Shown here: positions 1-7,840 of the stretch, piece by piece
Layout: the number at the start of each line of letters is the position of its first letter
How positions within the stretch are numbered: position 1 is the stretch's first letter
Assembly (NCBI RefSeq): GCF_001435035.1
Contig: NZ_AZEU01000292.1
Location: 1-48,501, forward strand
Direction of reading: 5' to 3'
Length of the DNA: 48,501 bases
Origin: Lacticaseibacillus manihotivorans DSM 13343 = JCM 12514
GTDB taxonomy: Bacteria > Bacillota > Bacilli > Lactobacillales > Lactobacillaceae
Notes under the pieces: generated by a model
What the model was told of the DNA's origin: nothing
What the model saw: the letters and a program-made list of their open reading frames with translations, nothing else
Database searches by the model: none
Position numbers and translations under genes: made by a program

Positions 1-2
1 TG

Positions 3-182
3 GATCTTGTCAAAGAGAAGACCGCAGAGACAATTGCGGTTGCCGTAGACACTGGTGTGGTCATGGCGAATTTGGAAAATCTTCTCGCAGTTTTAAGTAG
101 ACCAATTTCGATTACTGCCAAAAAGAATAAGACTGCGGTGAAGATTGATTACAAAGTTATCGTGGATTTGCCTGAAAGTTAG
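3..182 (+). CDS. C-terminal end of an unidentified protein (partial)
   Basis: An open frame runs from the first bases of the window to a TAG at 180-182, giving 59 residues. The tail contains the stretch LLAVLSRPISITAKKNK and ends VIVDLPES. The 5' part lies outside the window, so no start can be assigned. I do not recognise the family. The residues alternate hydrophobic and polar in a way that suggests beta strands, and there is no sorting motif or terminal membrane anchor. The next recognisable coding sequence begins about 300 bases downstream, after a non-coding stretch. Confidence 0.45.
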   Translation, partial: DLVKEKTAETIAVAVDTGVVMANLENLLAVLSRPISITAKKNKTAVKIDYKVIVDLPES

Positions 183-284
183 GGCTAATTCACCAGCCAC
201 TAACTATGTTTACAAGAACTGGTTTAGTCGGCTCATGGACGAAGTCCATCAGTTGGCGACCTGAACTGAATAACTGAATAGGTC

Positions 285-1712
285 GTGCGTCGAGCCGAAA
301 ACTGGGTCGGTCTGTTCGTGGTGCATCGATCACCAACTTCTCCGCTCAGTCAGTATTCGCAACGCTCCAAACGTTGCTTTCAGACCGGCCAGATGCGATT
401 TCATGTCCCAAATACCGAGGTGAATAATCCAGGCTACAAATCTCTTGAGCATCAGCATCACTCGCCGGCCTTTATCATCAAGCCAGCTTATCTGGCAACG
501 GCAACGACTAAGGTCAAAGATCTTACCGTGATCAGTAGCGATGGAACGCATCCAGCGGCTAAAGATACAACGGTCTTTGGTGGGGATAAGCTGGAATATA
601 CCTTCAACTTGAAGTACGACCCTGCCAGCCCGTTTGATTGGACGGATGTCTCAGCAAAGCTTTTCACTCCTGATCAACAACAACGCTTGGATCTCGACCA
701 TGCGACAGCCACGGTGAAAATTGGTAAAAACGCAACGCCACAAAAGCTGACGGCTGATCAGCTCAAGAACGGTTATTTGATTAATGGTTCAATGTATGCG
801 CATGGGGATGTGACTTTTAACGTGCAAGTCACCAGTAAGGTTGTCCAATCAAAGGCTGACCTTGATGATGGCAGTCAATATACCAACGATGCGCATACTG
901 CGAAACCAGACTCGCCATACAATGTCACCTTGAATCCATTGAAGCAACCTGCTAACACAGTGCTTCAGGTCAACCCTGATAGCTCACTGGTTGATTATTC
1001 TGGATGGAAGACCGCTGCTTTGACTGGGAATGTAACGGATAAAGGCACGTTAAGCACGCTTTTGGGCTTGAACGTATCAGTCAATGGCGGTGAGATGCAG
1101 CGTTTGGCCATGACACCACAAGCTAAAGCCCCGTATGTTGTGCACATTCCAACCGGGGATGCGGATGCCGTTGATGATGGCGGTCTTTCCGATAAACAAC
1201 TGCTGGCTACCAAACTAGATGGAACGAAAACGAACACTGTGACCTTGCAGGCAATCGATGGTGCCGGGAACCTTTCCCAACAAGTTTCAATTAAAGTTGG
1301 CAAGTTTGTCTTAAGTGCTGATCCTGAGATCCATTTTAACGATGAAGCACAGCTAGACGGCAAGGATTGGGATCTGGCATCGAAGACATTCAAGCTGGAT
1401 GTGACCAATACGCTTTTCCCAGGGTGGACGTTGGCGGCACAAGCTAGCGTGATGAAAGACGATTCCGGAAAAGAATTATCAGGAAAACTGGTTTATCGAG
1501 ATGGTTCGCAGTCACATGACCTTGATCAAGACGTGTTGATCGATACCGGTACCACTGCGGGGACGACGTCTGTGACAGATAATTGGACCCATGAAAATGT
1601 GGCCACGGATTCCAATTCAGGTAAGGGTTTGTTCGTTCAAGTCGACGGGAATGCGACGCCAGGGGATTATCAGGGAACGGTGACTTGGACACTGACCAAA
1701 GCGCCGAATTAA
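285..1712 (+). pseudogene. WxL-domain surface protein lacking its N-terminus
   Basis: The frame is open for 475 codons, but only the part from about codon 65 onward reads like protein. It looks like beta-sandwich (Ig-like) modules followed by a C-terminal WxL domain with the two diagnostic motifs GWTL (near residue 385) and TWTL (near 468). WxL domains bind non-covalently to the peptidoglycan of low-GC Gram-positives. A secreted WxL protein needs a signal peptide. None is present here, and no ribosome binding site precedes any candidate start (GTG 285, ATG 393). The first 60 or so residues are rich in Ser, His, Arg and Gln and look like translated non-coding DNA. I infer a 5' truncation, probably by a rearrangement between 183 and about 480. 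The alternative is translation as a fusion from upstream. Confidence 0.55.
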
Positions 1713-1770
1713 TCACCAGATTGGTAGGTTCAATAATCAAAAAATATTATCAAAATACTGTTAATTTCGC

Positions 1771-1799
1771 TTGCATGCGAGATAATTGCTAGATATAAT
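1771..1799 (+). promoter_or_regulatory. Promoter of the WxL gene at 1929
   Basis: The -35 box TTGCAT (1771-1776) and the -10 box TATAAT (1794-1799) are separated by 17 bases, close to the sigma-A consensus. Transcription would begin near 1806, leaving a leader of about 120 nt before the ATG. Confidence 0.7.
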
Positions 1800-1829
1800 A
1801 ATGGCAGGAACGATTAAATCGATAAACTG

Positions 1830-1905
1830 CTCACCTCCATGATCTCTTTGGAGGACGACCCGTCCACAGGGGAACTTCACCCGCTGTGTGGCGGGTCATT
1901 TTTAT
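1830..1905 (+). promoter_or_regulatory. Structured 5' leader with attenuator-like hairpin
   Basis: Between promoter and gene lie two hairpins. The first pairs CACCTCC with GGAGG around 1831-1854. The second pairs GACCCGTCCACAG (about 1857-1869) with CTGTGTGGCGGGTC (about 1884-1897) and is followed by a T-rich run, as in an intrinsic terminator. A terminator between a promoter and its gene suggests attenuation. I do not recognise a known RNA class. Confidence 0.45.
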
Positions 1906-1928
1906 TCTCAGGAAAGGAGATCGTGTGA

Positions 1929-2633
1929 ATGTTCAAGCGAATTTTACAACTTAGCTTTGGTTTTGTGATCGCCATCGCCATGAGTGGCGCTTTGAATGTT
2001 CACGCGGCCGATACTGATACCCGCACGGCAACGACTCAAGCTTCAATCAGCTTGAAAGCTGGCGGTAATATTACCTTGGATTCCGCGCCTGATTTTGACT
2101 TTCCCTCAACAACCATTGATGCAGATCATGAAACTAACCCGAAGCTGTCCTATTCTGATAACCAAAGCGACGTTTTACAAGTGACAAACCCAGGTTTAAG
2201 TGACGGCTGGTCTGTGACGTTACAGGTAGGCCGATTTGAAACGGCGAATGGTTCACGTTATCTTAAAGGTGCGAGCTTAGATCTAAGCAGTAATGACAAA
2301 TTTGCAGGTGCCGGGGTGCTCAAGGGTACGACTAATTATGACGCAGGCGTTGCAACAACTAGTAACAACACCACTGATACAAAAAGTGAACCGGTTGATT
2401 ATGACACAACCACTGGCAAGTATAGTTTTCCTGCGAATACGCGGCCTTTGGTCCAATCATATAATCTGCCCGCTGAAGGTGATCCCATCGACATGTTTAT
2501 GGCTTTTCCTGGGCAAGGGGTCGGTATTTGGCAAACTGCCTTTGATGCCACGTTGCATATTCCTGCTGGTAACGTTGAAGGGAGCTATAAAGCGGATCTG
2601 ACTTGGACCTTAACCAACGCACCAACAATTTAA
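1929..2633 (+). CDS. Secreted WxL-domain cell-surface protein
   Basis: This 234-residue protein has a signal peptide: a KR start, a hydrophobic core about residues 9-22, and a likely cleavage site after HAADT-type residues near 26-27. The mature part is a single WxL domain, with GWSVTL about residue 97 and TWTLTNAP at the C-terminus. WxL proteins attach non-covalently to peptidoglycan. The start ATG follows GGAAAGGAGAT with good spacing. The gene has its own promoter and a strong terminator (2652-2698), so it is probably monocistronic. It is one of three WxL genes in a row, and the next one downstream is also short and single-domain. The DUF916 and LPXTG partners usual in WxL operons are not seen. 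The ligand is unknown. Confidence 0.85.
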   Translation: MFKRILQLSFGFVIAIAMSGALNVHAADTDTRTATTQASISLKAGGNITLDSAPDFDFPSTTIDADHETNPKLSYSDNQSDVLQVTNPGLSDGWSVTLQVGRFETANGSRYLKGASLDLSSNDKFAGAGVLKGTTNYDAGVATTSNNTTDTKSEPVDYDTTTGKYSFPANTRPLVQSYNLPAEGDPIDMFMAFPGQGVGIWQTAFDATLHIPAGNVEGSYKADLTWTLTNAPTI

Positions 2634-2651
2634 GTAGACTGAAAATTATTT

Positions 2652-2698
2652 GAACTTCCAAACATCGGTCAATCGCCAAATGTTTGGAAGTTCTTTTT
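2652..2698 (+). terminator. Intrinsic terminator
   Basis: A perfect 14-bp stem, GAACTTCCAAACAT (2652-2665) pairing with 2680-2693, is followed by TTTTT. It ends the WxL gene at 1929-2633. Confidence 0.85.
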
Positions 2699-2838
2699 AC
2701 GTGATGAACCGGTGTGCCTAAAGGACAAAAGAAAAATTTCGTGTCATTTTTAATCAGAAGCAATGCGCTTTTGAGGATGCTTTTGAACGATTTTCTCGAC
2801 AATATATCATCATTTCTAAAAATATTTTAATATTATCA

Positions 2839-2868
2839 TTGCTTATTGCTTGCCATACGTGGTATAAT
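2839..2868 (+). promoter_or_regulatory. Promoter of the WxL gene at 2927
   Basis: TATAAT lies at 2863-2868, with TTGCTT (2839-2844) 18 bases upstream. The AT-rich run at 2810-2840 is a plausible UP element. Confidence 0.55.
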
Positions 2869-2926
2869 AAAAGCATAGATTTTTAATTGAACACACACTT
2901 GTCATTTATGGTTTGGGGGAATCATC

Positions 2927-3520
2927 ATGATCAAGCATCTTTCTTTTGTGCGCCTTACTGTGCTTTCTGCAGTTGCGGCCACTTTCTTCGCTGTGGCTTT
3001 ACCAGTTAAAGTTCACGCCGATACTACACAACACGCATCAGTCACTTTAAAAATGGCTGATGGCGCACAAGTCGCGATCAGTGATGCGCCAAACATTAAC
3101 TTTGGGACGACAGCTATTAATAGTAACGGAACTGACAAAGACGCCGACAATATCGATGCGCCTGTGACCGTTACCAATCCCGGGTTCGCAGACGGCTGGA
3201 CGTTAAAAGTCGCTGCTTCTAACTTCACCGATGCTCAAACTAACCGGACCATCAAATCTGCACAAATGACTTTTGATACTGCCACAGTTGCGGCTGACGA
3301 TCAAAATAACGTCTCCGCTGCACCAGTTGCTCAACAAGCCGTATTGACTACTGGCGGTGCTGCTCAAAAAATTGTTGGCGCTGCGGATCATGCCGGCGTC
3401 GGTACTTTTAGCGCTACTTTCAATCCATCCAATGTGCACTTGCATATTCCTGCCGGTAACGTTGAAGGCAACTACTCCGCTGACTTAACTTGGACGTTGG
3501 TCAACGGCGTCGAAGATTAA
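2927..3520 (+). CDS. Secreted WxL-domain cell-surface protein
   Basis: This 197-residue protein starts with an N-terminal signal peptide (a basic start, a hydrophobic stretch to about residue 26, and cleavage near VHA-DT). A single WxL domain follows, with GWTLKV near residue 91 and TWTLVNG at the C-terminus. Near the end it shares the HIPAGNVEG-Y-ADLTWTL pattern with the gene at 1929, so the two are probably a tandem duplication that has diverged. It is predicted to bind the cell wall non-covalently. The ATG is preceded by a GGGGGA ribosome binding site. A hairpin at 3549-3579 follows the gene and would end its transcript. Confidence 0.85.
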   Translation: MIKHLSFVRLTVLSAVAATFFAVALPVKVHADTTQHASVTLKMADGAQVAISDAPNINFGTTAINSNGTDKDADNIDAPVTVTNPGFADGWTLKVAASNFTDAQTNRTIKSAQMTFDTATVAADDQNNVSAAPVAQQAVLTTGGAAQKIVGAADHAGVGTFSATFNPSNVHLHIPAGNVEGNYSADLTWTLVNGVED

Positions 3521-3542
3521 TCAAACAATTTCAGAAAATTAC

Positions 3543-3579
3543 TTGACGAAAGCATCGGCCACATGGTACGATGCTTTTT
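3543..3579 (+). terminator. Terminator of the WxL gene overlapping the rplJ promoter
   Basis: AAAGCATCG (3549-3557) pairs with CGATGCTTT (3569-3577) and is followed by T residues. The same stretch carries TTGACG (3543-3548) and TACGAT (3567-3572) with 18-base spacing, the best promoter candidate for rplJL. The -10 box lies in the 3' arm of the hairpin. Confidence 0.55.
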
Positions 3580-3591
3580 GTGTTAATTCAC

Positions 3592-3692
3592 TCTGCCTAA
3601 GACTCAGGTGGCGCAAGCCTTAATATCCTGCCGAGGTGGTATCGGGAACCATTAGATACCTCTATGTCTTGGTGGACATGGAGTTTTTTTAT
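3592..3692 (+). ncRNA. Ribosomal protein L10 leader
   Basis: The stretch CTTAATATCCTGCCGAGGT (within 3615-3640) is the conserved core of the Firmicutes L10 leader. Free L10, or the L10-L12 complex, binds it to repress its own operon. The 3' part is an intrinsic terminator: CTCTATGTC (3660-3668) pairs with GACATGGAG (3675-3683) and is followed by seven Ts, just before the rplJ ribosome binding site. This indicates control by transcription attenuation. Confidence 0.85.
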
Positions 3693-3729
3693 TGCAAAAA
3701 CTTCAACCAAACTACAGGAGGTGAATCAA

Positions 3730-4236
3730 ATGAGTGAAGCAATTCTCGCACAAAAAGCCGCAGCTGTTGACAAAATCGTCAAGCAGTTTGAGGCCGCTAC
3801 TAGCGCAGTTGTTGTGAACTACCGTGGCTTGACCGTTGATGAGGTGACCGAACTTCGTAAGGAGTTACGCGAATCCGGCGTCAAAATGGAAGTTCTCAAG
3901 AACACTTACTTGCGTCGTGCTGCTGATATTTCCGGCTATGAAGGCTTGGATGATATCTTCAAAGGCCCTACTGCCATTGCATTTTCTGATGAAGATGCTG
4001 TAGCACCTGCCCGCATCATGGCTAAGTACGCTGATAAATTCGACGCTCTTGAAATCAAGGGTGGCTTCATCGAAGGCAAAGTCGCAACTCTGGACCAAAT
4101 CTTGGAACTCGCCAAGTTACCAGACCGCGATGGTATGCTTTCAATGTTGCTTTCCGTATTGCAAGCGCCTGTCCGCAACGTCGCATACGCCGTCAAGGCC
4201 GTTGCCGAAGCCAAGGACGAAGAACCAGCCGCTTAA
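3730..4236 (+). CDS. rplJ: 50S ribosomal protein L10
   Basis: This is a 168-residue L10 protein, the base of the ribosomal stalk that carries L7/L12 dimers and helps recruit translation GTPases. The N-terminal region has the family pattern [19 protein letters not shown] and LKNTYLRRA. The C-terminal helix that binds L12 follows. I start it at ATG 3730, where AGGAGGTG lies at the right distance, rather than at the in-frame upstream codon 3664, which falls inside the L10 leader terminator. It is co-transcribed with rplL, 48 bases downstream, and controlled by the leader at 3592-3692. Confidence 0.97.
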   Translation: MSEAILAQKAAAVDKIVKQFEAATSAVVVNYRGLTVDEVTELRKELRESGVKMEVLKNTYLRRAADISGYEGLDDIFKGPTAIAFSDEDAVAPARIMAKYADKFDALEIKGGFIEGKVATLDQILELAKLPDRDGMLSMLLSVLQAPVRNVAYAVKAVAEAKDEEPAA

Positions 4237-4284
4237 TACTCGCAGCCTAGCTGCATAAAACCCAATAAATTGGAGGAAACAATC

Positions 4285-4653
4285 ATGGCTTTAGATACTC
4301 AAGCAATCATCGACCAGATCAAAGAAGCTTCCATCTTGGAACTCAACGATCTCGTTAAAGCAATCGAAGAAGAATTTGGTGTTACCGCTGCTGCCCCTGT
4401 TGCAGCTGCTGGTGCTGCCGGCGCTGGTGCCGAAGCAGCCAAGGACTCCTTCACTGTTGAATTAACTGAACCTGGCCAAGCCAAGGTTAAGGTTATCAAA
4501 GAAGTTCGTGCCATCACTGGCTTGGGCTTGAAGGATGCCAAAGGTCTTGTTGATAACGCTCCTTCCGCTGTTAAGGAAGACGTTACTGAAGACGAAGCTA
4601 ACAAGTTCAAGGAACAACTTGAAGCCGTTGGCGCAACTGTTACCTTGAAGTAA
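4285..4653 (+). CDS. rplL: 50S ribosomal protein L7/L12
   Basis: A 122-residue stalk protein. The N-terminal dimerisation helices (about residues 1-30) are followed by a flexible Ala/Gly hinge ([18 protein letters not shown], about 35-53). The conserved C-terminal domain contains [18 protein letters not shown], the surface that contacts elongation factors. Start ATG 4285 has GGAGG 8 bases upstream. It is the second gene of the rplJL operon, followed by two terminators. Confidence 0.97.
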   Translation: MALDTQAIIDQIKEASILELNDLVKAIEEEFGVTAAAPVAAAGAAGAGAEAAKDSFTVELTEPGQAKVKVIKEVRAITGLGLKDAKGLVDNAPSAVKEDVTEDEANKFKEQLEAVGATVTLK

Positions 4654-4674
4654 TTTCTACCTCTAGGTAATCAA

Positions 4675-4721
4675 AAAGCCGTCGTGTGATCCTCTTAGGA
4701 GAGTCGCACGGCGGCTTTTTT
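4675..4721 (+). terminator. rplJL operon terminator
   Basis: A GC-rich stem of about 15 bp, AAAGCCGTCGTGTGA pairing with TCGCACGGCGGCTTT, is followed by a T run. Confidence 0.9.
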
Positions 4722-4745
4722 GTCATGCTCAGTTTGACGTAACGG

Positions 4746-4778
4746 AAAAATCCTCTCAACTAATGTGAGAGGATTTTT
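4746..4778. terminator. Second, bidirectional terminator
   Basis: AAAAATCCTCTCA pairs perfectly with TGAGAGGATTTTT, with A and T runs on both sides, so it could work in either direction. It begins 25 bases after the first terminator and may serve as a backup on this highly expressed operon. No gene comes in from the right. Confidence 0.75.
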
Positions 4779-5009
4779 CTCGACCCGAATAGGAACTCAG
4801 GCATTTCAGTTTCTTTAGGATATCGAGAAAATGTATGGGTGTCAAGTCTTTGAAGATCGTTAAATAACCTTTTTTGAAGACCTCAGGAAAACCTTAAGAA
4901 AGAAATCCAAGTTCCATTTAAAAACAGTGTGCATAAGTGGGTAAATAGGCTTCTATTTCTGTCTTGAGTAAGGTACGCTAGAGCCAGACAACAACAATAG
5001 GAGATTAAC
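4779..5009. other. Gene-free spacer before the methyltransferase
   Basis: No coding sequence is seen. TTTTCTCGA at the left edge is repeated inverted as TCGAGAAAA near 4821-4829. The promoter for the gene at 5010 must lie here, but no convincing -35/-10 pair stands out. Confidence 0.4.
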
Positions 5010-5606
5010 ATGAACCAATACTTTACCAATGATCCAGATCTGGCCCATGACGAACACAGCTTTGACTTCACGCTGGCTGGGCATGATTTACATTTCACTT
5101 CAGACAATGGCGTTTTTTCTAAGCACACCGTTGATTATGGCAGCCGGGCGTTGATCGCAGTAGTCGCTGAGACGCAACCACAAGGCCGCTTGTTAGACGT
5201 TGGCTGCGGGTGGGGGCCGATCGGCTTGAGTCTCGCCAAAGCCCAACCTAGCCTTGATGTGGTGATGTCAGACGTCAATGAGCGTGCGATGGCTTTGGCT
5301 AAGCGCAACGCAGACGCCAACGGTATTCAAAATATCCAAATCATCGAAAGCTCGGTTTATGATCAAATCGACGGGACTTTTGATACGATCGTCACCAATC
5401 CACCGATCCGCGCCGGCAAAGCGACGGTTTCAGCAATTTTAGCTGGAGCTTTTGACCATTTGAACCAAGGTGGCTCACTGTACGCTGTTTTACAAAAGAA
5501 GCAAGGTGCGCCTTCTGCCAAGAAATTAATGGCGGAAACCTTCGGCAATGCCCAAATCGTGAAAAAAGACAAAGGCTATTACATCCTGCAAGCCACCAAA
5601 GCATAA
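5010..5606 (+). CDS. Class I methyltransferase, RsmC/YbxB type
   Basis: A 198-residue SAM-dependent methyltransferase of the RsmC-like small domain family. It probably methylates guanine in 16S rRNA; the exact target is inferred. The SAM-binding motif LLDVGCGWGPIGLSLA is at about residues 61-76. The acidic loop (SDVNERAM) follows, and the catalytic NPPI motif, the variant of NPPF/NPPY used for N2-guanine methylation, is at about 130. It corresponds in length to the catalytic half of E. coli RsmC and to B. subtilis YbxB. The start ATG has AGGAG upstream. A terminator follows at 5611-5647, so it appears to be a single-gene unit. Confidence 0.85.
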   Translation: MNQYFTNDPDLAHDEHSFDFTLAGHDLHFTSDNGVFSKHTVDYGSRALIAVVAETQPQGRLLDVGCGWGPIGLSLAKAQPSLDVVMSDVNERAMALAKRNADANGIQNIQIIESSVYDQIDGTFDTIVTNPPIRAGKATVSAILAGAFDHLNQGGSLYAVLQKKQGAPSAKKLMAETFGNAQIVKKDKGYYILQATKA

Positions 5607-5610
5607 ACGA

Positions 5611-5647
5611 AAACCGCGACTCGATGAAAACGAGCCGCGGTTATTTT
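5611..5647. terminator. Terminator between the convergent genes
   Basis: AACCGCG and CTCG pair with CGAG and CGCGGTT around an AT loop, followed by a T run. The next gene comes from the opposite strand. Confidence 0.8.
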
Positions 5648-5678
5648 TAAATCCACGCTAAATTTTCGCACCCAGGGT

Positions 5679-6500
5679 TCACGCGCCTTGCACCAGCAGG
5701 TAACATAATACCAAGTCATCCATTTGCCGCAATGAAAAACCGGTTGTTTGTTGGAATTTGTCCAAGCGATACTGCAAGGTGTTGCGGTGAATGTACAAGG
5801 CTTTGGCAGTGGCCGTCAAGTTGCCTAAGTGTTCATACAAGCTGACGATCACTGGACGCATTTCGGCATCTTCGGTGATGGCATCGCGCAAGTTGCCTAA
5901 TAATGGGGAATCACGGCGGGCTTTGCTGGTGTAATAAGCTAATGCTGAGTTGGCTAAGCAAGCACAGCGGTCATCACTGGCGGCAGCTAAGCGTTGTTCT
6001 TCAGCAAAAATCGCTGGCAAGGTGGCGTTGACGGCCCAGAATTGGCCCAGATAGCCGCGCGTTTGTGTATCAAAGTCTGGATCCAGGGTGTCTAAAATCG
6101 ACAACAAACCGGATTGGTCTAATGGCGTGGCGGTTTGGGGTTCGACGACCACCGCATGCGTCGGCGTCAGCCAAAAGCCGGTGACGTCGCCAGAAAACAA
6201 ACTCAATAAAGCGTCCAACCATAACGCCGGTTGCGTTGGCGCAGCAGAGGTGTTGAATTGCACCAAGCGCACCACACCGTTGGCAGGGATTGACCCTGAC
6301 CCGACCAGAAATTGGGCCCAAGGGTTACGGCTGGCAGGCTGTGGGGCGAGCGTTTTTAATAAGGCCACTTCGCGCTCACTGAGGTCACCAGCGACAGCGA
6401 GTGGCATGCCATCGACGACGAGCTCATAGGCGTCGGCAGGAAACGGTGGGGTATGATACACTGTAAAATATTGTTCAAGCACTGATTGTAGTGAGGCCAT
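5679..6500 (-). CDS. PucR/CdaR-type transcriptional regulator
   Basis: This 273-residue protein has a C-terminal PucR-type helix-turn-helix: TAKALYIHRNTLQYRLDKF at about residues 234-252, where the HRNTLQYRL core is typical of the family. The N-terminal 200 residues form an unrecognised putative sensor region. The family includes regulators of purine, sugar-diacid and amino acid use, and the ligand here is unknown. The start ATG has AAGGAG. It is divergent from tadA with a 72-base shared control region that contains an inverted repeat (6512-6528). No catabolic genes adjoin it, so the target cannot be inferred from context. Confidence 0.8.
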   Translation of the reverse strand: MASLQSVLEQYFTVYHTPPFPADAYELVVDGMPLAVAGDLSEREVALLKTLAPQPASRNPWAQFLVGSGSIPANGVVRLVQFNTSAAPTQPALWLDALLSLFSGDVTGFWLTPTHAVVVEPQTATPLDQSGLLSILDTLDPDFDTQTRGYLGQFWAVNATLPAIFAEEQRLAAASDDRCACLANSALAYYTSKARRDSPLLGNLRDAITEDAEMRPVIVSLYEHLGNLTATAKALYIHRNTLQYRLDKFQQTTGFSLRQMDDLVLCYLLVQGA

Positions 6501-6511
6501 AAGATTACTCC

Positions 6512-6528
6512 TTGTGAATCGCTTACAA
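6512..6528. promoter_or_regulatory. Inverted repeat in the divergent regulator/tadA region
   Basis: TTGTGAATCGCTTACAA is an imperfect palindrome directly upstream of the regulator's ribosome binding site. It could be an operator for autoregulation. This rests on symmetry and position alone. Confidence 0.3.
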
Positions 6529-6572
6529 TCATCTTAACACGTTTTGAATTGAGATGTGGGGAGGTCTAACAC

Positions 6573-7061
6573 ATGACAGATTACATGCAAGAAGCGTTGC
6601 TTGAAGCACATGACGCGATGATCATCGGCGAAGTCCCGATCGGCGCCGTGGTGGTGCATGATGGCAAAATCGTCGGCCGCGGGCATAATTTGCGTGAACA
6701 CAGTCAAGATTCCACGCTGCATGCCGAAGTCCTCGCCATTCAAGAAGCTTGCATGACGCTTGGTTCTTGGCGTTTGGAAGATTGCGATTTGTACGTGACG
6801 CTTGAGCCTTGTCCGATGTGTGCTGGGGCGATGATCAATAGTCGCATTCGCACCTGTTATTACGGCGCCAAAGATCCCAAAGCTGGTGTGGCTGGATCGC
6901 TTGGCAATTTATTAGAAGATACGCGCTTCAATCATCAAGTTAAAGTGGTAGCTGGCATCGATGAAGAGCAAGCAGCGCAGTTGTTAAAATCTTTTTTCCA
7001 AGCGATTCGCAAAAAACGCAAAGCTGCCAAACTCGCCAAAAAACAAGCACAAAAGGCTTAA
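6573..7061 (+). CDS. tadA: tRNA-specific adenosine deaminase
   Basis: A 162-residue TadA. It deaminates adenosine 34 of tRNA-Arg(ACG) to inosine, which allows the CGN codons to be decoded. The zinc and catalytic motifs are intact: HAE (about residue 54) supplies the His ligand and the proton-shuttling Glu, and PCPMC (about 84-88) supplies the two Cys ligands. The C-terminus is a Lys/Ala-rich tail that probably binds RNA. GGGGAGG precedes the ATG. The stop overlaps the stop of the convergent acetyltransferase by four bases. Location just upstream of the SRP RNA and dnaX is common in lactobacilli. Confidence 0.95.
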   Translation: MTDYMQEALLEAHDAMIIGEVPIGAVVVHDGKIVGRGHNLREHSQDSTLHAEVLAIQEACMTLGSWRLEDCDLYVTLEPCPMCAGAMINSRIRTCYYGAKDPKAGVAGSLGNLLEDTRFNHQVKVVAGIDEEQAAQLLKSFFQAIRKKRKAAKLAKKQAQKA

Positions 7062-7576
7062 CACGTTTTGGCCATGATCACGGTAGTTACTGGAATGCCA
7101 TCGGCGAGGCGCTCATTCACCAGGCGGCCTTCTTCATGCATACCGAGGCGTGAGAGGACATCACCAGAGGCTGGATTGCGCGCATCATAGCGGCCTTCAA
7201 CGCGTAACAACTTTAATGTGTTGAAGCAAAATTTCATTAACGCTTGCGCAGTTTCAGTCGCATACCCATGATGCCAGTAACGTTTATCTAAGAAATATCC
7301 GATTTCGGCAGAACAATCCGTCCAATGCAAGTCTATGGCGCCGATGGGTTGGTCATTTAACGCAATCGTGAATTTGCCTAAAGGCTGGCCAATCCAGTAA
7401 GTGGCCAAAGCTTCAAGTACGGCTTCTTCATTTGCGTAGCGAATCGTGAATTCATTATTTTCTGGGTCACTACCTACTTGCAAGAACATGTCGGCATCAG
7501 CTAAGCGGACTGGGCGTATGGTTAACCGCGCTGTGGTCAAAGTTTGGTGTTGTAAAAGCTTCGTTTCAATAGACAA
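7058..7576 (-). CDS. GNAT-family N-acetyltransferase (RimJ/RimL type)
   Basis: A 172-residue acetyltransferase of the RimJ-like GNAT branch. It has the N-terminal LTTARLTIRPVRLADAD, the central AEIGYFLDKRYWHHGYATE with the acetyl-CoA pyrophosphate loop, and the late NPASGDVLSRLGMHEEGRL. The substrate is unknown and could be a protein N-terminus or a small amine. It starts with TTG at 7576 after AGAAAGAAGG. It runs toward tadA and the two stop codons overlap, with no terminator hairpin between them. Confidence 0.85.
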   Translation of the reverse strand: MSIETKLLQHQTLTTARLTIRPVRLADADMFLQVGSDPENNEFTIRYANEEAVLEALATYWIGQPLGKFTIALNDQPIGAIDLHWTDCSAEIGYFLDKRYWHHGYATETAQALMKFCFNTLKLLRVEGRYDARNPASGDVLSRLGMHEEGRLVNERLADGIPVTTVIMAKTC

Positions 7577-7628
7577 AATCGTGGGCCTTCTTTCTAGATT
7601 GTTGTCAGTATGAGCTATGCGAATGGGC

Positions 7629-7657
7629 TGGTCAAATCTTCAGGGATGCGGTATAAT
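7629..7657 (+). promoter_or_regulatory. Promoter of the SRP RNA
   Basis: TGGTCA (7629-7634) and TATAAT (7652-7657) are separated by 17 bases, directly upstream of the RNA gene. Confidence 0.7.
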
Positions 7658-7667
7658 ATTTCTTGCC

Positions 7668-7760
7668 GAAAGGCCTTGAGGCAATGGCAGCTTTTCGAAT
7701 CGTGTCAGGTCCGGAAGGAAGCAGCACTAAGGATCGTTAACCATGTGCCTTAAGTTTTTA
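7668..7760 (+). ncRNA. ffs: Small SRP RNA (4.5S-like)
   Basis: The sequence GTCAGGTCCGGAAGGAAGCA (7703-7722) is the hallmark of SRP RNA helix 8: the GGAA tetraloop and the symmetric loop that binds Ffh. The outer stem closes with CTTGAGGCA (7675-7683) pairing with TGCCTTAAG (7746-7754). The RNA is the scaffold of the signal recognition particle and acts in co-translational membrane targeting. Its position just before dnaX is conserved in lactobacilli. The exact ends are uncertain by several bases. Confidence 0.93.
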
Positions 7761-7771
7761 AGCCTATTAAC

Positions 7772-7799
7772 AAGGTCACCTTACCAGGTGGCCTTTTTC
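7772..7799 (+). terminator. SRP RNA terminator
   Basis: AAGGTCACCT (7772-7781) pairs with AGGTGGCCTT (7786-7795) and is followed by TTTT. Confidence 0.85.
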
Positions 7800-7840
7800 T
7801 ATTTCAATGGTAGAATTAAACCAAGAAAGGATGGTTGCCA

